Notes: a model not told the origin generated them from the sequence alone. A DNA stretch of 64,000 nt from Pseudocercospora fijiensis CIRAD86 (GCF_000340215.1 NW_006921533.1:1906549-1970548), one strand, 5' to 3'. Numbered from the stretch's first letter, positions 10,645-22,314 are shown. A program made the numbers and translations.

Positions 10645-11298
10645 ATGTCCAGCTATGGCATCGGAACCATAGGTAGATTCTTCAAATACACCGTGCTACC
10701 CTTCCAAATGGCCGTGTGCACCACAATCTTCATCAACGATTCAGTCGTGGAAGTCGCGTCCGTCAATGGCGACTCGATGCACCCAACCTTATCACCAGAC
10801 TACTCAAAAGACGGTTCGCGCGACTACGTGATCTGGAAAAAATGGAATGCGACCAAGAACCTTCAAAGAGGCGACATAGTCCTGTTCCACTCGCTACAGA
10901 ATCCCGAAAATCTCAGTATTAAAAGAGTCGTCGCTTTGGGAGGGGATACTGTCGTGCTCGACCCGAAGAGAAGGCCTGAAGAGGTGGCTAATGGTAGACG
11001 GAATCCTTACTGTAAGAGCTGGGATATTATGCATGAGGCTGGGCATGGCAAAAAGGAGATTCCGGAAGGGCACGTTTGGGTTGAAGGTGATAATTGGAGG
11101 AGTACGCATGACAGTAATGCTTATGGACCGATCAGCAAGTCTTCGGTTTTGGGCAAGGCTATTGGTATCTTCAAGCCTTTTGGTCAGTTTGGAAGCAAGC
11201 CTTGGGAGGGCTACAAGATTCGCACTAAAGTGATACCTGGTGAAGATTTGGGAGCGTGGAGGAAGAGTGATACCGGTACCTGGTGGGAGCCACATTGA
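10645..11298 (+). CDS. IMP2: Mitochondrial inner membrane protease subunit 2 (signal peptidase I family)
   Basis: Intronless, 217 aa. A short N-terminal membrane segment (about residues 8-31) precedes the catalytic serine motif VNGDSMHPTLSP (Ser44), the lysine motif IKRVVALGGD (Lys92) and box E (GHVWVEGDNW...THDSNAYGPIS). Ser/Lys dyad proteases of this type cut sorting signals from proteins delivered to the intermembrane space; the W-E-G-D-N and YGPIS spacing fits Imp2 better than Imp1. The insert after Lys92 (about 105-140) is larger than in the yeast protein but normal for filamentous fungi. It ends 60 bp before the stop codon of the convergent dehydrogenase gene. Confidence 0.92.
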   Translation: MSSYGIGTIGRFFKYTVLPFQMAVCTTIFINDSVVEVASVNGDSMHPTLSPDYSKDGSRDYVIWKKWNATKNLQRGDIVLFHSLQNPENLSIKRVVALGGDTVVLDPKRRPEEVANGRRNPYCKSWDIMHEAGHGKKEIPEGHVWVEGDNWRSTHDSNAYGPISKSSVLGKAIGIFKPFGQFGSKPWEGYKIRTKVIPGEDLGAWRKSDTGTWWEPH

Positions 11299-11358
11299 AT
11301 GCTTGGGATGGATTTTTACGAGTTGTTTTCTATGATGGCAGTGCGGATCTGGCCAACC

Positions 11359-12520
11359 CTACTGCTTCCCGAACACCACGTCGATCTGCTTGATCACTGC
11401 TTCTGTGACCTGCTTCGTATTGGCAGAGCCGCCCATGTCTTTCGTCCGGGTCTCAGGATTACTGGTCACATTCTCGATAGCAGTCATCATCTTGTCTGCC
11501 ACATCATCGAGGGATCCCGCGCCAACCCATCGCACCATTTCAGCAGCGGACCAGAATGCGCCTACAGGATTTGCGATACCCTGCCCTGCGATGTCAGGCG
11601 CCGAACCATGAATTGGCTCGAACATGGAAGGATATTGTCGAGTTGGATCAAGGTTAGATGATGGAGCGATGCCGATCGAGCCTGCAAGTGCTGCTGCAAG
11701 ATCTGAGAGGATGTCCGCATGCACTGATATCGATGTCAGTCAAGATCATTAAAACAGAGGAGGTCTGATACTCACGATTGGTGGCAACAATTGTGTCCAT
11801 GCTCTCAGGCTTGTTCACCATCCTCACAGTCATCGCATCAACCAACATCTTATCCCATTCAACGACACCCTCATACTCCTTGGCAACCTCCATGAAGATC
11901 TTGTCCCAAAGCACCATTCCGTGCCTTTGAGCATTACTCTTGGTGACCATCGTCAACTTCTTCCTTGGTCTTGACTTCGCAGTCTCAAAAGCAAATCGCA
12001 TGATCCTTTCGATCCCAACTCTAGTAAATATGGCAACCTCAGTAGCAATCGTATGCGGACTATTCTCATGCGTAGTGCCACCCTGCCCAGCATATTCTCC
12101 CTCACTGTTCTCTCTAATAATGACCCAGTCCAGATCACTAGGCTTCTTCTGCAACTGTGCCAAGGGAGCCGTCGTCCCTGGCAAAATTCTCGCCGGCCTG
12201 ACATTCACATATTGATTATTGTATTTCCTGATGGGAAGGATCAACCCCCAAAGACTGACATGATCAGGGACACTTGGCCATCCTACCGCACCAAAGTATA
12301 TCGCGTCGTGCTTGGCGAGTTGCTGCATTCCATCTTCGGGCATATACCATCCTCTTTCCAGATAGGCTTTGGAAGACCAGTCGAAAGTGGTGAAGTTGAA
12401 GGAGAATGTTCCCACGGTTTTGGCGAGTTTGTGTAGGACTTGTTCGGCTGCTTCTGTGATTTCTGTTCCAATGCCGTCTCCAGGGATGCTGGCGATGTTG
12501 TAGGTCTTGGTGGCGGCCAT
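11359..12520 (-). CDS. D-malate / tartrate dehydrogenase-like, NAD-dependent
   Basis: 369-aa protein, exons 12520-11776 and 11723-11359; 52-nt intron (GTGAGT...TATCAG, phase 1). It belongs to the isocitrate/isopropylmalate dehydrogenase superfamily: [11 protein letters not shown] at the N-terminus, the substrate segment [27 protein letters not shown] restored across the intron, and the NAD-binding [15 protein letters not shown]. The stretch [21 protein letters not shown] is characteristic of the tartrate dehydrogenase/D-malate dehydrogenase branch rather than Leu2 or the mitochondrial Idh. Such enzymes oxidise and decarboxylate D-malate or related acids. No mitochondrial presequence is obvious, so a cytosolic place is likely. 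A TATATA at 12572-12577 sits about 55 nt upstream of the ATG. Confidence 0.87.
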
Positions 12521-13028
12521 GATTGGTTCTGGATGACGGGTATTGATTGATTGATGCTATGAATGTCGACGTATATATGGATATATCGTGTACAATGTCT
12601 ACAACTTGCTACTGCCGTTGTCGGCGACAGTATAGGCTGATCATTCAGCCGGTGGGATGGAGAGGCCCCCGCATGTGCGTCCATGAAGACGGCGTTCACC
12701 GTGTTATTACTATGAATGGCTTCTGCTCAAGCGTCTTTCGGGAGATCTCGAATGTCTAGAAAGGGAATCTATCTTGCTGTGAGAATCCATGTAAATATCC
12801 AGCTGACAGTCTTGAGCTCGAATAGGTAGGCGTATCAAGTCCGGGAACTCGCGTCATTTCTCAGGAACAAGCCACTTGTTGTCCAGGGGTGAAGCTTCCC
12901 AAGTCCTCTCACCGTCAACATATCAACCACAACGATTCTCAATCCCACATCCTCAGCCTTGTCACGCGATCCTCTCATCCTATTCCAGAAATTCCAAGAA
13001 CTCTTCGCTACACCCAATTGAAAAAAAA
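12521..13028. promoter_or_regulatory. Divergent promoter, dehydrogenase / GLTP
   Basis: 508 bp between opposed start codons. TATATA at 12572-12577 fits the dehydrogenase side. An A-run (13021-13029) directly precedes the GLTP ATG. Confidence 0.45.
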
Positions 13029-13697
13029 ATGTCTTTTCCTCCAGGCGGCACCTACTTCGACGGCAAGAAGTCCTTCAACAATGTCACAGTCGACACGAGC
13101 AAAGACGAGGCCATCAACACGACAGAGTTCCTCGAAGCCGCAGAAGCTGTCGCCGCCTTGTTCGATGTGATAGGAGGAGTCGCTTTCGGACCTGTGAAGA
13201 GCGATATGACGGGCAACATCAAGAAAGTGCGAGACAGGCAACTTGCCGCACCCCTGGAGGGCGAGAACTTGCAGGATCTTGTGAGGAATGAGTTGAAGAC
13301 TAAGAAGCATACTGCTACTGAAGGTTTGCTTTGGTTGAATAGGTATGGACCGTATTGATGTTGAGATGGTGACCTGTGCTGATATTTTGTGTGCTTACAT
13401 AGAGGTCTCGACTTCACCGCCCAAGCTCTGAGGAAGAATGTTGATACGCCGTCTGAAGAGCTTTCAGCTTCCTTTCGCGATGCATATGGAAAGACACTCA
13501 AGCAGCACCACTCTTTTCTCGTGAAACCGATTTTCTCGGCCGCTATGTCTGCTACTCCATATCGGAAAGACTTCTATGCTAAGCTGGGTGACGATCAGCC
13601 GAGAGTGAACAAGGAGTTGGGCGATTGGTTAGTTGGGCTGGAGAAGAATGTTGCGATTCTGAACAAGTTCCTCGCGAGCAAGGAGGCGAAGTGGTAG
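13029..13697 (+). CDS. Glycolipid transfer protein (GLTP family)
   Basis: 202 aa from exons 13029-13342 and 13403-13697; 60-nt intron (GTATGG...ACATAG, phase 2). The GLTP fold is recognisable by its sugar-headgroup site: the D-x3-N-x2-K pattern at D59, N63 and K66 (SDMTGNIKK), the stacking Trp in GLLWLNR (W102) and a His in LKQHHSF (H140/141). The hydrophobic helix FDVIGGVAFGPV precedes it. The protein moves glycosphingolipids between membranes in the cytosol. Full length for the family, with all key residues present. Confidence 0.93.
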
Positions 13698-13787
13698 AAA
13701 GGATGACATGAGCTTGAGATCAGAGATTGGGTACATTGCAGGCTATGAACCCAGGTAAAAGCAGGAAGAAATCATGCGTGGTGAGCT

Positions 13788-15187
13788 CTAGCGAAGTCCA
13801 GTCAGTGCCCGCCTGAGTACAGCACAGAAGCTGTTGAATAGAATTTGGTCGTGACCTCTCAGCCAGCGGACCTCGACTTCTTGATCTTTGCACGAGACCT
13901 TGACCGCCAGTCCGACTTCGTTCTCATCTCCTTCCACATCTCCATTAGGACTGGGCTCAACTTCAGTGTCTTTGCCCAGACTTGCGAGCTTTTCTTTCTG
14001 CTTGCGTTTTCTCCTGGCCTTCCCACTCCACACATCCTCCTTGCACTGCATGACTCCAGCATCAAGCAACGGCCTCCACACCCACTTGACACCTTCATAT
14101 GCTTCGATAGCCTCATTCACAGCCTCTCCCAGCGCCCTCGTCTTCTTCCCTTCCACCTTGATCGTATTGGCAGTCGCCATAGGCAAGACCTGCAAGACCA
14201 AATCCCCATGCCGAGCCACATCATTCCTGGGTCTCAGATCCCGAAAACTCCACGCCACAGCATATCTCTTCGTCCTATGTCCCGGATGTAAACTCGTAAC
14301 AGCAAAATTCTCAATCCCATTCTCCTTCAGCTTAGCAACAATTTGCTGCAAAGAAGACATTTTGGACAAAAATGCTGTATACCACTGTACACGTGCCCGC
14401 AATTTGAGACTTTCGCCTAGAATTCTTGTCACGAAGCCGACGTCGCCATCGGAACATATCATTTCATTCTTCGAGCCTACGCAAACTGCAGATGGAGCTT
14501 CACCAGTAGGTTTTCCAGGATCTTTGTAGGAGTTCAGAAAATCTTGTTCCGAAGAGTAGAATGGTGGGTTCGTCATGATGAAATCGAGTTCTTCGACTCC
14601 CATTTCATCGAGTGGTATCAATGGAGCTGTAGATTTCGTCTGCTTGAGGCGGATCCTCTCGGCCAGGTCATTAGACTTGACGTTTCGTTTCGCATGTTCG
14701 AGGGAGTGTGCGTCGATGTCTGTCCCTGCCATGCGCCATTCCGGACGACTCGAGCAGGCGAGAAGTGCGTAAATGCAAGAGGCTCCGACGCCGATGTCGA
14801 GGCCTACCACTTCTCGTTCTTCATCGTAGTAATCGGTGTAAGAGTCATAGGTTGTGTCGAGTAGGTCCTGGATCCAGCGGACGTAATTCCATCGAACAGG
14901 CACTGGTGGACAAAGTCTGTCATCGGGTAGACTCAAGGTAAGGCCGAAGTCATGCTTCAGTAAGGTTTTTGTAAGTGTTCTGGATGATGTAGTCAGCATT
15001 TCATTTTGTTTAGAGAAGCATGGAAACTATACTGGACGACCTCTGGGTCGTGGAAATCGATCCACCCCTCGCGCTTTCCGGTAGCTGATAGAGCTGCGAA
15101 ATCTGGATCTACTTTTGCCAGGGCTTCGAAATCCACATCTTGAGAATAGTAGTGAGTCCTACGCTTCTTCGGAGGCGGATTTGACAT
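13788..15187 (-). CDS. METTL16: METTL16-type RNA N6-adenosine methyltransferase
   Basis: 448-aa protein, exons 15187-15033 and 14979-13788; 53-nt intron (GTATAG...CATCCAG, phase 2). The splice rejoins the family segment TLTKTLLKHDFGL. Further features are PVRWNYVRWIQDLL, the SAM loop GLDIGVGASCIY (111-122) and the catalytic NPPF (TNPPFYSS, 189-192). METTL16 orthologues methylate U6 snRNA in the ACAGA box, in the nucleus. The N-terminal 50 residues carry a basic KKRR nuclear signal and the family's DF..L..-DP-AF element (GWIDFHDP). The C-terminal ~90 residues include a KARRKRKQKEK basic patch and an acidic linker. The vertebrate-specific C-terminal regions are absent. Confidence 0.9.
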
Positions 15188-15724
15188 GTTGATGGAGAAG
15201 ATGTGAGATGCTTCGAGGTTGTGGCTGTCGAGGTTAGAATAAAATACAGTGTGGGGAACATCGGAGATTCAGTCTAGCCTGACATTTGTACCATTTATTG
15301 CGGACGCTATCAAGGAGGCAACTGAGTAAATTCTTGATAATAGGGAGGCTTTGATACTTGATCAAAATGAGCGCATAAACTTTACGACGGCCATCTTGTC
15401 GACCTATCTTTCGCAAACTTGGAAGGTCATTCGAGTAGACACTTGCCTGTACTAATGGAAGTCAGGACGACAAACACCTCGTGGAAAAGCTTCCAGTGCA
15501 TGCTAGTTATCCATCTTCGCACACCCAAAGCTAATTTCAGGTGAAGTGGCTCTCTCACATGCTGATTACTCTTCCCAGCACGGACCAGATATCAACCTCA
15601 CTTTACACATACATGACCCTTAAAAGCTTTCCTCTTCTACGACCACGCCTTGACATCAACATCACCAAATCATCAACCTCAACACACCAACCTCTCCCTC
15701 AAACACTCCAAAACGTCAGCAATC
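15188..15724. promoter_or_regulatory. Divergent promoter, METTL16 / Myb-like gene
   Basis: 537 bp between opposed starts. The last 100 nt before the plus-strand ATG are CT/CA-rich, as in many fungal leaders. No gene is seen. Confidence 0.4.
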
Positions 15725-16582
15725 ATGGAGGGCTTCGACGGTGACATGAACATCATCTCCGGCGCCGACAAGAAATACTTCACCAAAACCCCCGCCAACG
15801 TCTCAGCAGATCACTGGGACACTCCTCCAGCAACCAAGACCGTCAAGAAGACCAAAGGCGGCGGCGGCAAGCGCAGAATCGTCGTGCCTGGCGAATCATC
15901 CGACGAAGGTCCAAAAGTCAAAAAGGTAAAGAAACATTCCGCCGGCACACCAGGGCCATCAAAAGCTGCAGCAGCAGCCCTCGCACGTCCAAAGCAGAAG
16001 CGGAAGTCGACTGGTAAGAAGATCGCGCAGACTCGGCCCATTCCTCGCTCGTATGATGAATGCGACGAGGCGGACAAAATGCTCCTCGAGCTCCGCGATG
16101 ATGGTGGCGATTGGAAGGATATTAGGCCGAAGTGGACGGAGCTCACGGGAGAGGGGACTGCGCCTTCTACGTTGCCTAATCGCTATGCGCGGATTAAGTA
16201 CGTGTTACCTTGTTATTCTAGGTACCGCCCTGACTGACAATTGCTTCGCAGATCCAATCTCACCGTGATCGAAGAAGGTGACAATGAACGTCTTCTTCAA
16301 GCTAAGCGTCAAGTTGAGGATACATTTGATGCGACGAAGTGGGAGCTCATCGCCAATCTTGTGGAGGAGAAAGGTGGACAGCGGTACATGGGTCTCGTGC
16401 TGAAGAGACAGTACAAGAAGCTTATGGTCAGCATTGGGACAGTACCACCGGAGGGAATTCAGGATCCAGATTTTTTGATTCCGGAGTTGGAGAGTGATGA
16501 TGAGCCTGCTACGAAGAGAGAGAAGGGCGCGGATGCGGAGAAGGACGAGGATGAGAATATGGCTCAAGAGGATGAGGTATGA
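15725..16582 (+). CDS. Myb/SANT-like nuclear protein
   Basis: 267 aa, exons 15725-16197 and 16252-16582; 54-nt intron (GTACGT...TTCGCAG, phase 2). After a basic, Lys-rich N-terminal half with nuclear-signal clusters (VKKTKGGGGKRR, KVKKVKKH, PKQKRKSTGKK) comes a Trp-containing helical repeat of Myb/SANT type (YDECDEADKMLLELRDDGGD, then WKDIRPKWTEL and NRYARIK). A second one follows across the intron (DATKWELIANLVEEKGG...LKRQYKKL). The tail is acidic. The layout suggests a DNA- or chromatin-binding protein, but I do not recognise a named orthologue. The start is the first ATG after a CT-rich leader. Confidence 0.75.
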
Positions 16583-16877
16583 GCGGTAAGTGAGTCCTAT
16601 TCTCCCCCAGGCAGACGGCACCGGCTTTGCTTGTGTGGTCGTGAGTGGGTCTTTTGGAATGAAGTGGACAGAGTGAGCAGTGGCAGGTGTTTCCTTCTAG
16701 AACTTGAGAACGCCCGTGCGGCCTGAGCGCGAGCAGGAGCTGCAAGGAGCAGCGGTGGATTCGAGATAATCTGCATAGGAACATGAATTCAAGAACATGA
16801 ATTCAGAGTGAGAAGTGGCTCACCAGTTCTTGCGTTGTCAAGTCCTGTCGCTACTCACGCGCAATACCACGTCCTCA
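16583..16877. other. Convergent 3' intergenic region
   Basis: 295 bp between two stop codons on opposite strands. Nothing further is visible. Confidence 0.5.
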
Positions 16878-19800
16878 TCACCGCCTATCCCGCCTACGAT
16901 CATCCTCATAGTATGAGCGTCTCCTATCATCATCTCTTCCATGATCTCTCCGGTCATATCTGTCCCGCTCTCGATAATCATCTCTTGCCGACCGACGCTC
17001 ATCATACCGACTATCCCGATCGCGATCCCTCGCTCTCGGCCTCTCGCGCTCAGACTCACGATCTCGGTCACTAGCCCTGTCATCGCGGTCTCTAGGGGGT
17101 CCTCGCTCTCGGTCTGGAGCAGATCCTCTAGGGGAATCTCTAGCACTCCGCCTGTCATCATAGTCTCTTCCATGCCGGTCTCTATCACGTGGCTCACGAC
17201 CAGGAGGATAATCTCGGTGTCTGCTTCGGTCTCTGGAAAGGTCGCGATCGCGGTCACGATCGTGGCTTCGTGGGATCGGGACTTCGATTTCCTCTTCGTA
17301 CTCTTCCCATTCTTCCGTGAAGTGACGCTTGACTTCGACTCGCTCATCTGTGGCACGTTGTGGGTCGAGCATGAAACGCAACGTGCCATTCGTTTGGGGT
17401 GCCGTTTGACTCTCGATATAGTTGTTGACCTGCTGTGGTGGCGCGTGTGTGCCTGGCTGGGGAGGGGATATCGGAGTGGGATGGCCATTAGCAACACGAA
17501 GAGTACTGCCATTGCCATTGGTGTTGTCTGGCGATGGTGGAGACTGAACCACAGTGTATCGTGGCAGGCTGGAGTCAGAGCACTCCTTGTTGAGCTCAAG
17601 GCGGATTCGAAGCATGTCGTCCAGCTTGATCTTGGGACCCAGAATGGTTGATTGTGTGTGATGAGTATACAAGTCCAAGGCATCCAGCAATGTCTCCATC
17701 ACTTCTTCTCGAGTCGTATGCCATCTCTTCAGATGCAGTGTCTGCAGATCATCCCTCACGCTGCAGACATTGTTTGGCGATGTTGCGGCTTTGAAGTGCG
17801 CAGCAAGCTCCAAGCTTGCCAGCGCAAGAGTTGAGCTCGTTTGCTTGAGCGGCGCAAACGTCCGGTGCAAGTCTGTCAGGATTGTCCAAGCCAGCTTGGC
17901 CACGCATCTCAAATCCTCGCTCTTGCGCAAGCTCTTGCCAATCTTGATCAGCACGTGGTGTGGATCTCGACTTCGGAAGTCAAAGCCACCTGCTTCCAGC
18001 ACCATGCGCTCAACGCCAATGACACTGCGCTGTTGCTGCTCCAGAAGAGGATCGTCAGAGCCAATCTGCTCGTGCACTGCCAATTTCATATTCCATGCTG
18101 CCGCCAAAATGTCCCGGCTCTTCTTCAGCGTATCCTCATTCTTGCAACTCGTCAACAAGCTCGCAGCTGCCGGCTCGGTCCAATTCAACAAGTACTTCTC
18201 TTCCTGGTTTACCAATCGAAATTTGTGGTAGTAGACGCAGGCAGTAGTGTAGGTCTTGATGGGCAGCTGAAGCGCACGGCGGACATTATCCAGCCACGCC
18301 ACTCCCTGCAGCCGAGCAGTGTCCTCGCGAGCTTCTTGCAGACTTCTCTCTTGCGCATCTGGGCCTGAGGGAGCAAGCTTCTTCTCGATGGCCGACTGAG
18401 TGATGTATGCTGCCGAAACGCGGATGGTCGATGGATGAGGGCCGATAATTTTCGCTTCGCCGTTCGACATCCGCTTCGTCGCGCCCATCGCGAAGGCTGT
18501 TGTAGTCTTCTGAGGCACCGGGCCTTTTGCTGTCGTCGTCCGATGAGCTTTCTGCGTTGGGGGTGATCTTGACTTCAACAGGCCGCGTCGAGGCCTTTCG
18601 GCTGACGCGATCGTGCCAAGCCGGGTCGGAGCCTCCACTTTCACAGCTGTAGCACTACTTCCCTTCTTCTTCTCCTTCGTTGCTTTCATTTCCGCCTTTG
18701 CATCGTTACTTGGCTTTTCCGGTGCATCCCTAGGATCATCCGTGCCGTCCAGCGTCAATGTGCCTGGCAAGGTTTCGTTGGCGGCTTCATTGCTACTCGT
18801 CGCCTGCTCATGATGCATAGCCATGCGATACCGTTCGTCCTGGAGCAGTGATCCAGCCTGGCCGTTCTTCTGCGTTTTGTAACGGTCCCAGTACGAGGCT
18901 CCAGCACGCCTGTCTTCTTGGTCAATCGCACGCATCGGAGGCGGTGGAGGCTCGTTAGGCATCGATCGACCATGCGCTGGATCTGGCCAGAACTCTACTG
19001 GCGGCAGTGAGCCATTGCGCGTTGATGGCCGTGAGCTCATGTGCTCTGGCGTCGGTCTCAGGCTATCCGTCGAGTTCTTGACGTCGAGCCCTCGCTCAGC
19101 CTTGCTACGGTTCTGCTCCTTGCGCATAATGCGGTAGAGGTAATCTTGTGCCGCGATCGGTAGAGGATCACTCTTGCACTGTCTTGGCAAGTGTCCTGTA
19201 GTACCGCAGCGCACGCAAAGAGGATCGCCCCACACGAAGCGATAGATCATGGCTCCGTTGATAAAGGGGTTTTCTGAAGCCGACGGATCAAAGTGCCGTC
19301 CCACAGGCTGACCTGTTCTGTTGTCCATTCCTGGAGGTGCGACATAGGACGCTTGGCTTGGCGGCGTAGATTCTCTAAAATCTAAATGTGGCTCTGGACG
19401 GAATGAGGACGGTTTGGGATTCTCATCGCGACTGAGATAACGCGTGTCGGACTGTGGTGCTGGCGACGCGTACGATCCCAACGCATCAGATATCAAGTTC
19501 AATCTGTCGGCGTGAGGGAGATGTGACGGAGGTGATCTTCTATCGGAGAAGGTTGCTGGATTGTAGCGCCCTGGCTCATCTATGAGATGGTACCGGTTAG
19601 GATGCAGATTCGATTGCTATCGATAAGAGTCAGCTAGTCCTCGATCAAAAATGATGAATGCTCACATTATTTCCCAGGTCCCTGGCCCAAGGCCGCTGGT
19701 GTGGTTGTGGAAAGTCCTCTTTCTCAGCATATCTAGGCGGTGGCGGCGGTGGTCGAGGAGGCAAATGGTGATACCTCTGGTGTTGGCGACCATCGTCGTG

Positions 19801-20091
19801 CAAGTGCTCATCGTGCCCATCACCGGCGAATGGATGGCCTCGAGGCGGCGGCGGCGGCGGCGCTCGACTGCTGCCATGATCATGATATCTCGGCGCATCG
19901 ACTTCTCTCGAAGGCACGATGTGTTCGCTTCTGTCGCGAGCCTCAATTAATGAGTGATGGTCCCAAATCTTGCGGATTTCATCTTCGGTCGGATGGACCC
20001 ATCTGCAAGTTTCTGGATGATTGCATTTGGTCTTGTGCATCGCATGGAATTTGCAAATGCCGTATTCTTCTTCCCATGGCACGTAGACCAT
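16878..20091 (-). CDS. CTK2: CTDK-I beta-subunit-like cyclin fused to zinc-binding N-terminus
   Basis: Model of 1054 aa: exons 20091-19666 and 19616-16878; 49-nt intron (GTGAGC...CGATAG, phase 0). Residues 13-33 form a CCCH-like finger (C-x9-C-x5-C-x3-H). Pro-rich tracts follow, then a CCHC zinc knuckle (C276, C279, H284, C289). The cyclin fold lies at about 540-720: PSTIRVSAAYITQ, LPIKTYTTACVYYHKF, LLTSCKNEDTLKKSRDIL and IGVERMVLEAGGFDFRSR. This resembles Ctk2, the cyclin partner of the kinase that phosphorylates RNA polymerase II CTD Ser2. The last ~110 residues are an RD/RE/RS-rich tail. The frame is open throughout, so a fusion is the simplest reading. An alternative is two genes, the second starting at ATG 18488. 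The Ctk2 name is from motif memory; Bur2-like cyclins are the main alternative. Confidence 0.75.
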
Positions 20092-20852
20092 ATTGACTGG
20101 CTATGAGGTTGACTTGGCTGTTTGTGGTTCTGACTGATGTTTGGTGTAGTGCGCGATAGTACGACTGTGGAATTGCGAGAGCACTGCAGCGAAGTGGTCA
20201 ATTCACTCGAAGTGAAACATCAACTTGAGGCCAAAGATGTGATGGTCGCGGGCACGGCCTCAAATGTCTTCTGGAGCCTTGGCAATGTTTTCTCAACGGC
20301 CCGCATGCAGCGTTTGTTCGGCAAGCTGCAGAATGGAGCATCTCATGGATTGGTTGCGAATCGGGATATAAGTAGCTTTCGAAGATGACTGATCCGCGAT
20401 GCGGGATTCTCTCAGCTTGTGACAAGCACAAGTAGATGAATTGGTTGAGCCATGGGGTAGTATACTTCAAGGGCTCCTTACCAGCAGAGACCCACACGGG
20501 TCGCCCATGCTACAGACATTGCAGAAACCGTTTCGAGACCTATATCATCCGTTCTCTGTCTATCTACAGCCTTTCTGGTGGTACAGGGCATTCGCGGCAT
20601 CGACGAAGTGGCTAAATCTCAATTACTGAGGGAGGTCATGTCTTGTCTTCGAGTACCAACTTTGCGCGCTCTGCGCTCGACTCTCAAGACTACACTAACT
20701 GTATGCAACCTGCGGACCACCTCTTGAACTGCATCTCAGAGTTGTGTTCGCGGTGAACTTCCAAATGCCGGCCAGAAGGCGTGTGTTGACGGCGCAACGC
20801 GATGAACTCCTCTTTACCAACCCTTTTTTTTGCCCCAGATCCTTAATGACTT
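20092..20852. other. Divergent intergenic region, no convincing gene
   Basis: Upstream sequence of the cyclin gene (-) and of the next gene (+). Open frames of 60-100 codons on both strands overlap one another and resemble nothing known. A strong pyrimidine tract ending CCCCAG at 20821-20838 looks like a splice acceptor for the plus-strand gene. Confidence 0.45.
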
Positions 20853-22231
20853 GTGGTCAGCCATTCCAGCAAGCAAGACAGGCGGGTATATGGAAGAATC
20901 GTAAAGTACGAACGACACGGAATCAATGATTTGTTTTCTCAAGGTCCGCGTATAGTGCTCAAGGACCAATTTCTGAAGGAGCATGGCTTGGACTTTGGCG
21001 GTGAGAGCGAAGGCGAACCCGGAAAGGAGAAGGAAGCAGCAACAGAACCTGCCACGGAAGACTCCGAGACGCAGGAAGCGGACCGTCCAAAGAGCCCAAG
21101 CTTGCAAATTGGTCCAGCGGTGACAGAGCGTGGTTAAACCGTCGGCGCTTTTTACCACGCTCTGTCACCGCTGAAAGCGCTCCGCCGAAGAAGCGAAAAA
21201 TCGATGGCTATGTTGAGTCCGCCCTAGTCGAGCCTGGAGCTGCTGACGACCTCGACGGTCAATCTGTGATGGCGGCGCGGCAAAATGAGGGCCGATCTGA
21301 GGAGCGACGCCAATGGTCTCGGCCAGGAGGATTCTCGAGACGGAAAACACCAGATCTCTTGCCCAATAAGGACCCGGCGCATTCTACGGAAATCCGTCCG
21401 CAAGGCGAGGGAAAATGGGTCACCACTCGCATGACAACTATCGGATCAGATATCGAACAAGCAGTCCTTACATTCTGCCGCGAGAACGGCATCGACGAGG
21501 ACGCCGATTCAAGGTTCGTGCCTAATGCCGGCGAGCGCTTGTCAGAGTTATATGGGCGAGTGTTCGGGAAGGAGTGGCTCGAGAAGATCACTCAGATCCA
21601 GGCCGAAGGCCACCGTCTCAGACAGACCGACATACTCACAGCTCTTTTGGGCGCTGCTGTTCATGAATGGGGCCTCCTCGCAGCATTGCCGTGGGACCTC
21701 GGGAACCGTCTAAAAACTTCCTTGGGCTCGGATCTGAAGTATGTCCAAGCCGTGCTTGGCAACATGGGCTATGACTACGACAGATGGCTCAATTATCTTG
21801 TCGGCAAGCAAATCTGCAGCTCAGAGTTCCAAAAGGACGTGGTGGCGCCATATGCAAAACAACGCGTCCAGGAGACCGCCGCGGCCCTGCTTCCGCATCA
21901 CTACAAACTCAAGGCTGGCCAACCTGCACAACCTATCGGCAGCAGAGACTGGAAGTTCTTCCTCGGGCGTGCCTTTCAGACGGCTATAGTTGTTAAGCAG
22001 GTGCTCGGATCCTCAAACTTGGGTCCCTTCCGGATAGGATTCGCTAAGCATGGAGACGCCTTTGATATGCTCCGCCACGAGTCACTGCATGAATATCCAG
22101 GAAATAAGAAGGTGCTATATGGGGTGGTGCCTAGTGTCGTGCGGAAAACCGACCAAGGTGATTTCTACTTCGCGAAAGGAGTGGTGGTGCCGGTAGTTCC
22201 GGCAGAGTTCGTGTCGAAGGCTGCCAGCTGA
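20853..22231 (+). CDS. Unrecognised basic/helical protein, 5' gene model unresolved
   Basis: The last exon, open from 21005 and ending at stop 22229-22231, is secure. It gives a nuclear signal (PPKKRKIDGY, codons from 21182), a basic R/S-rich linker and an all-helical C-terminal domain of ~250 residues (SDIEQAVLTFCRENGIDED, HEWGLLAALPWDLGNRLKTS, VLGNMGYDYDRWLNYLVGKQ). I know no family for it. Upstream, 20853-21137 is open in a different frame with typical coding character (IVLKDQFLKEHGLDFGG, then an acidic stretch), lacks an ATG, and runs into a stop inside an inverted repeat. An intron 21120-21190 (GTGACA...CCGAAG) would join the frames, but its donor is weak. A start exon must lie further upstream. 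It is the last intact gene before the repeat block. Confidence 0.55.
21115..21173. repeat. Perfect 20-bp inverted repeat with 19-nt loop
   Basis: Arms 21115-21134 and 21154-21173 are perfectly complementary; the loop is 21135-21153. The stop codon of the upstream frame (TAA, 21135-21137) lies at the loop edge, and the downstream coding frame is read through the right arm. Confidence 0.95.
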
Positions 22232-22314
22232 CTACTGACAGTGTGGCTCCCAAGGGGCAGGCTTATCTTCCTTTAGAGAGCTATTGTGGTTCTCCGGGGA
22301 TTGTTGCGATATGC

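Noticed and set aside
13888..14529. 213-codon plus-strand frame over the METTL16 gene
   Set aside because: Antisense shadow; the minus strand has the catalytic NPPF and a family-consistent splice.
16941..17651. 236-codon plus-strand frame, Ile/Val-rich
   Set aside because: Antisense of the RD/RE-rich tail of the cyclin; such repeats produce long open antisense frames.
20137..20388. 83-codon frame upstream of the last gene
   Set aside because: No motifs and no splice partner that restores a frame; may be leader sequence.
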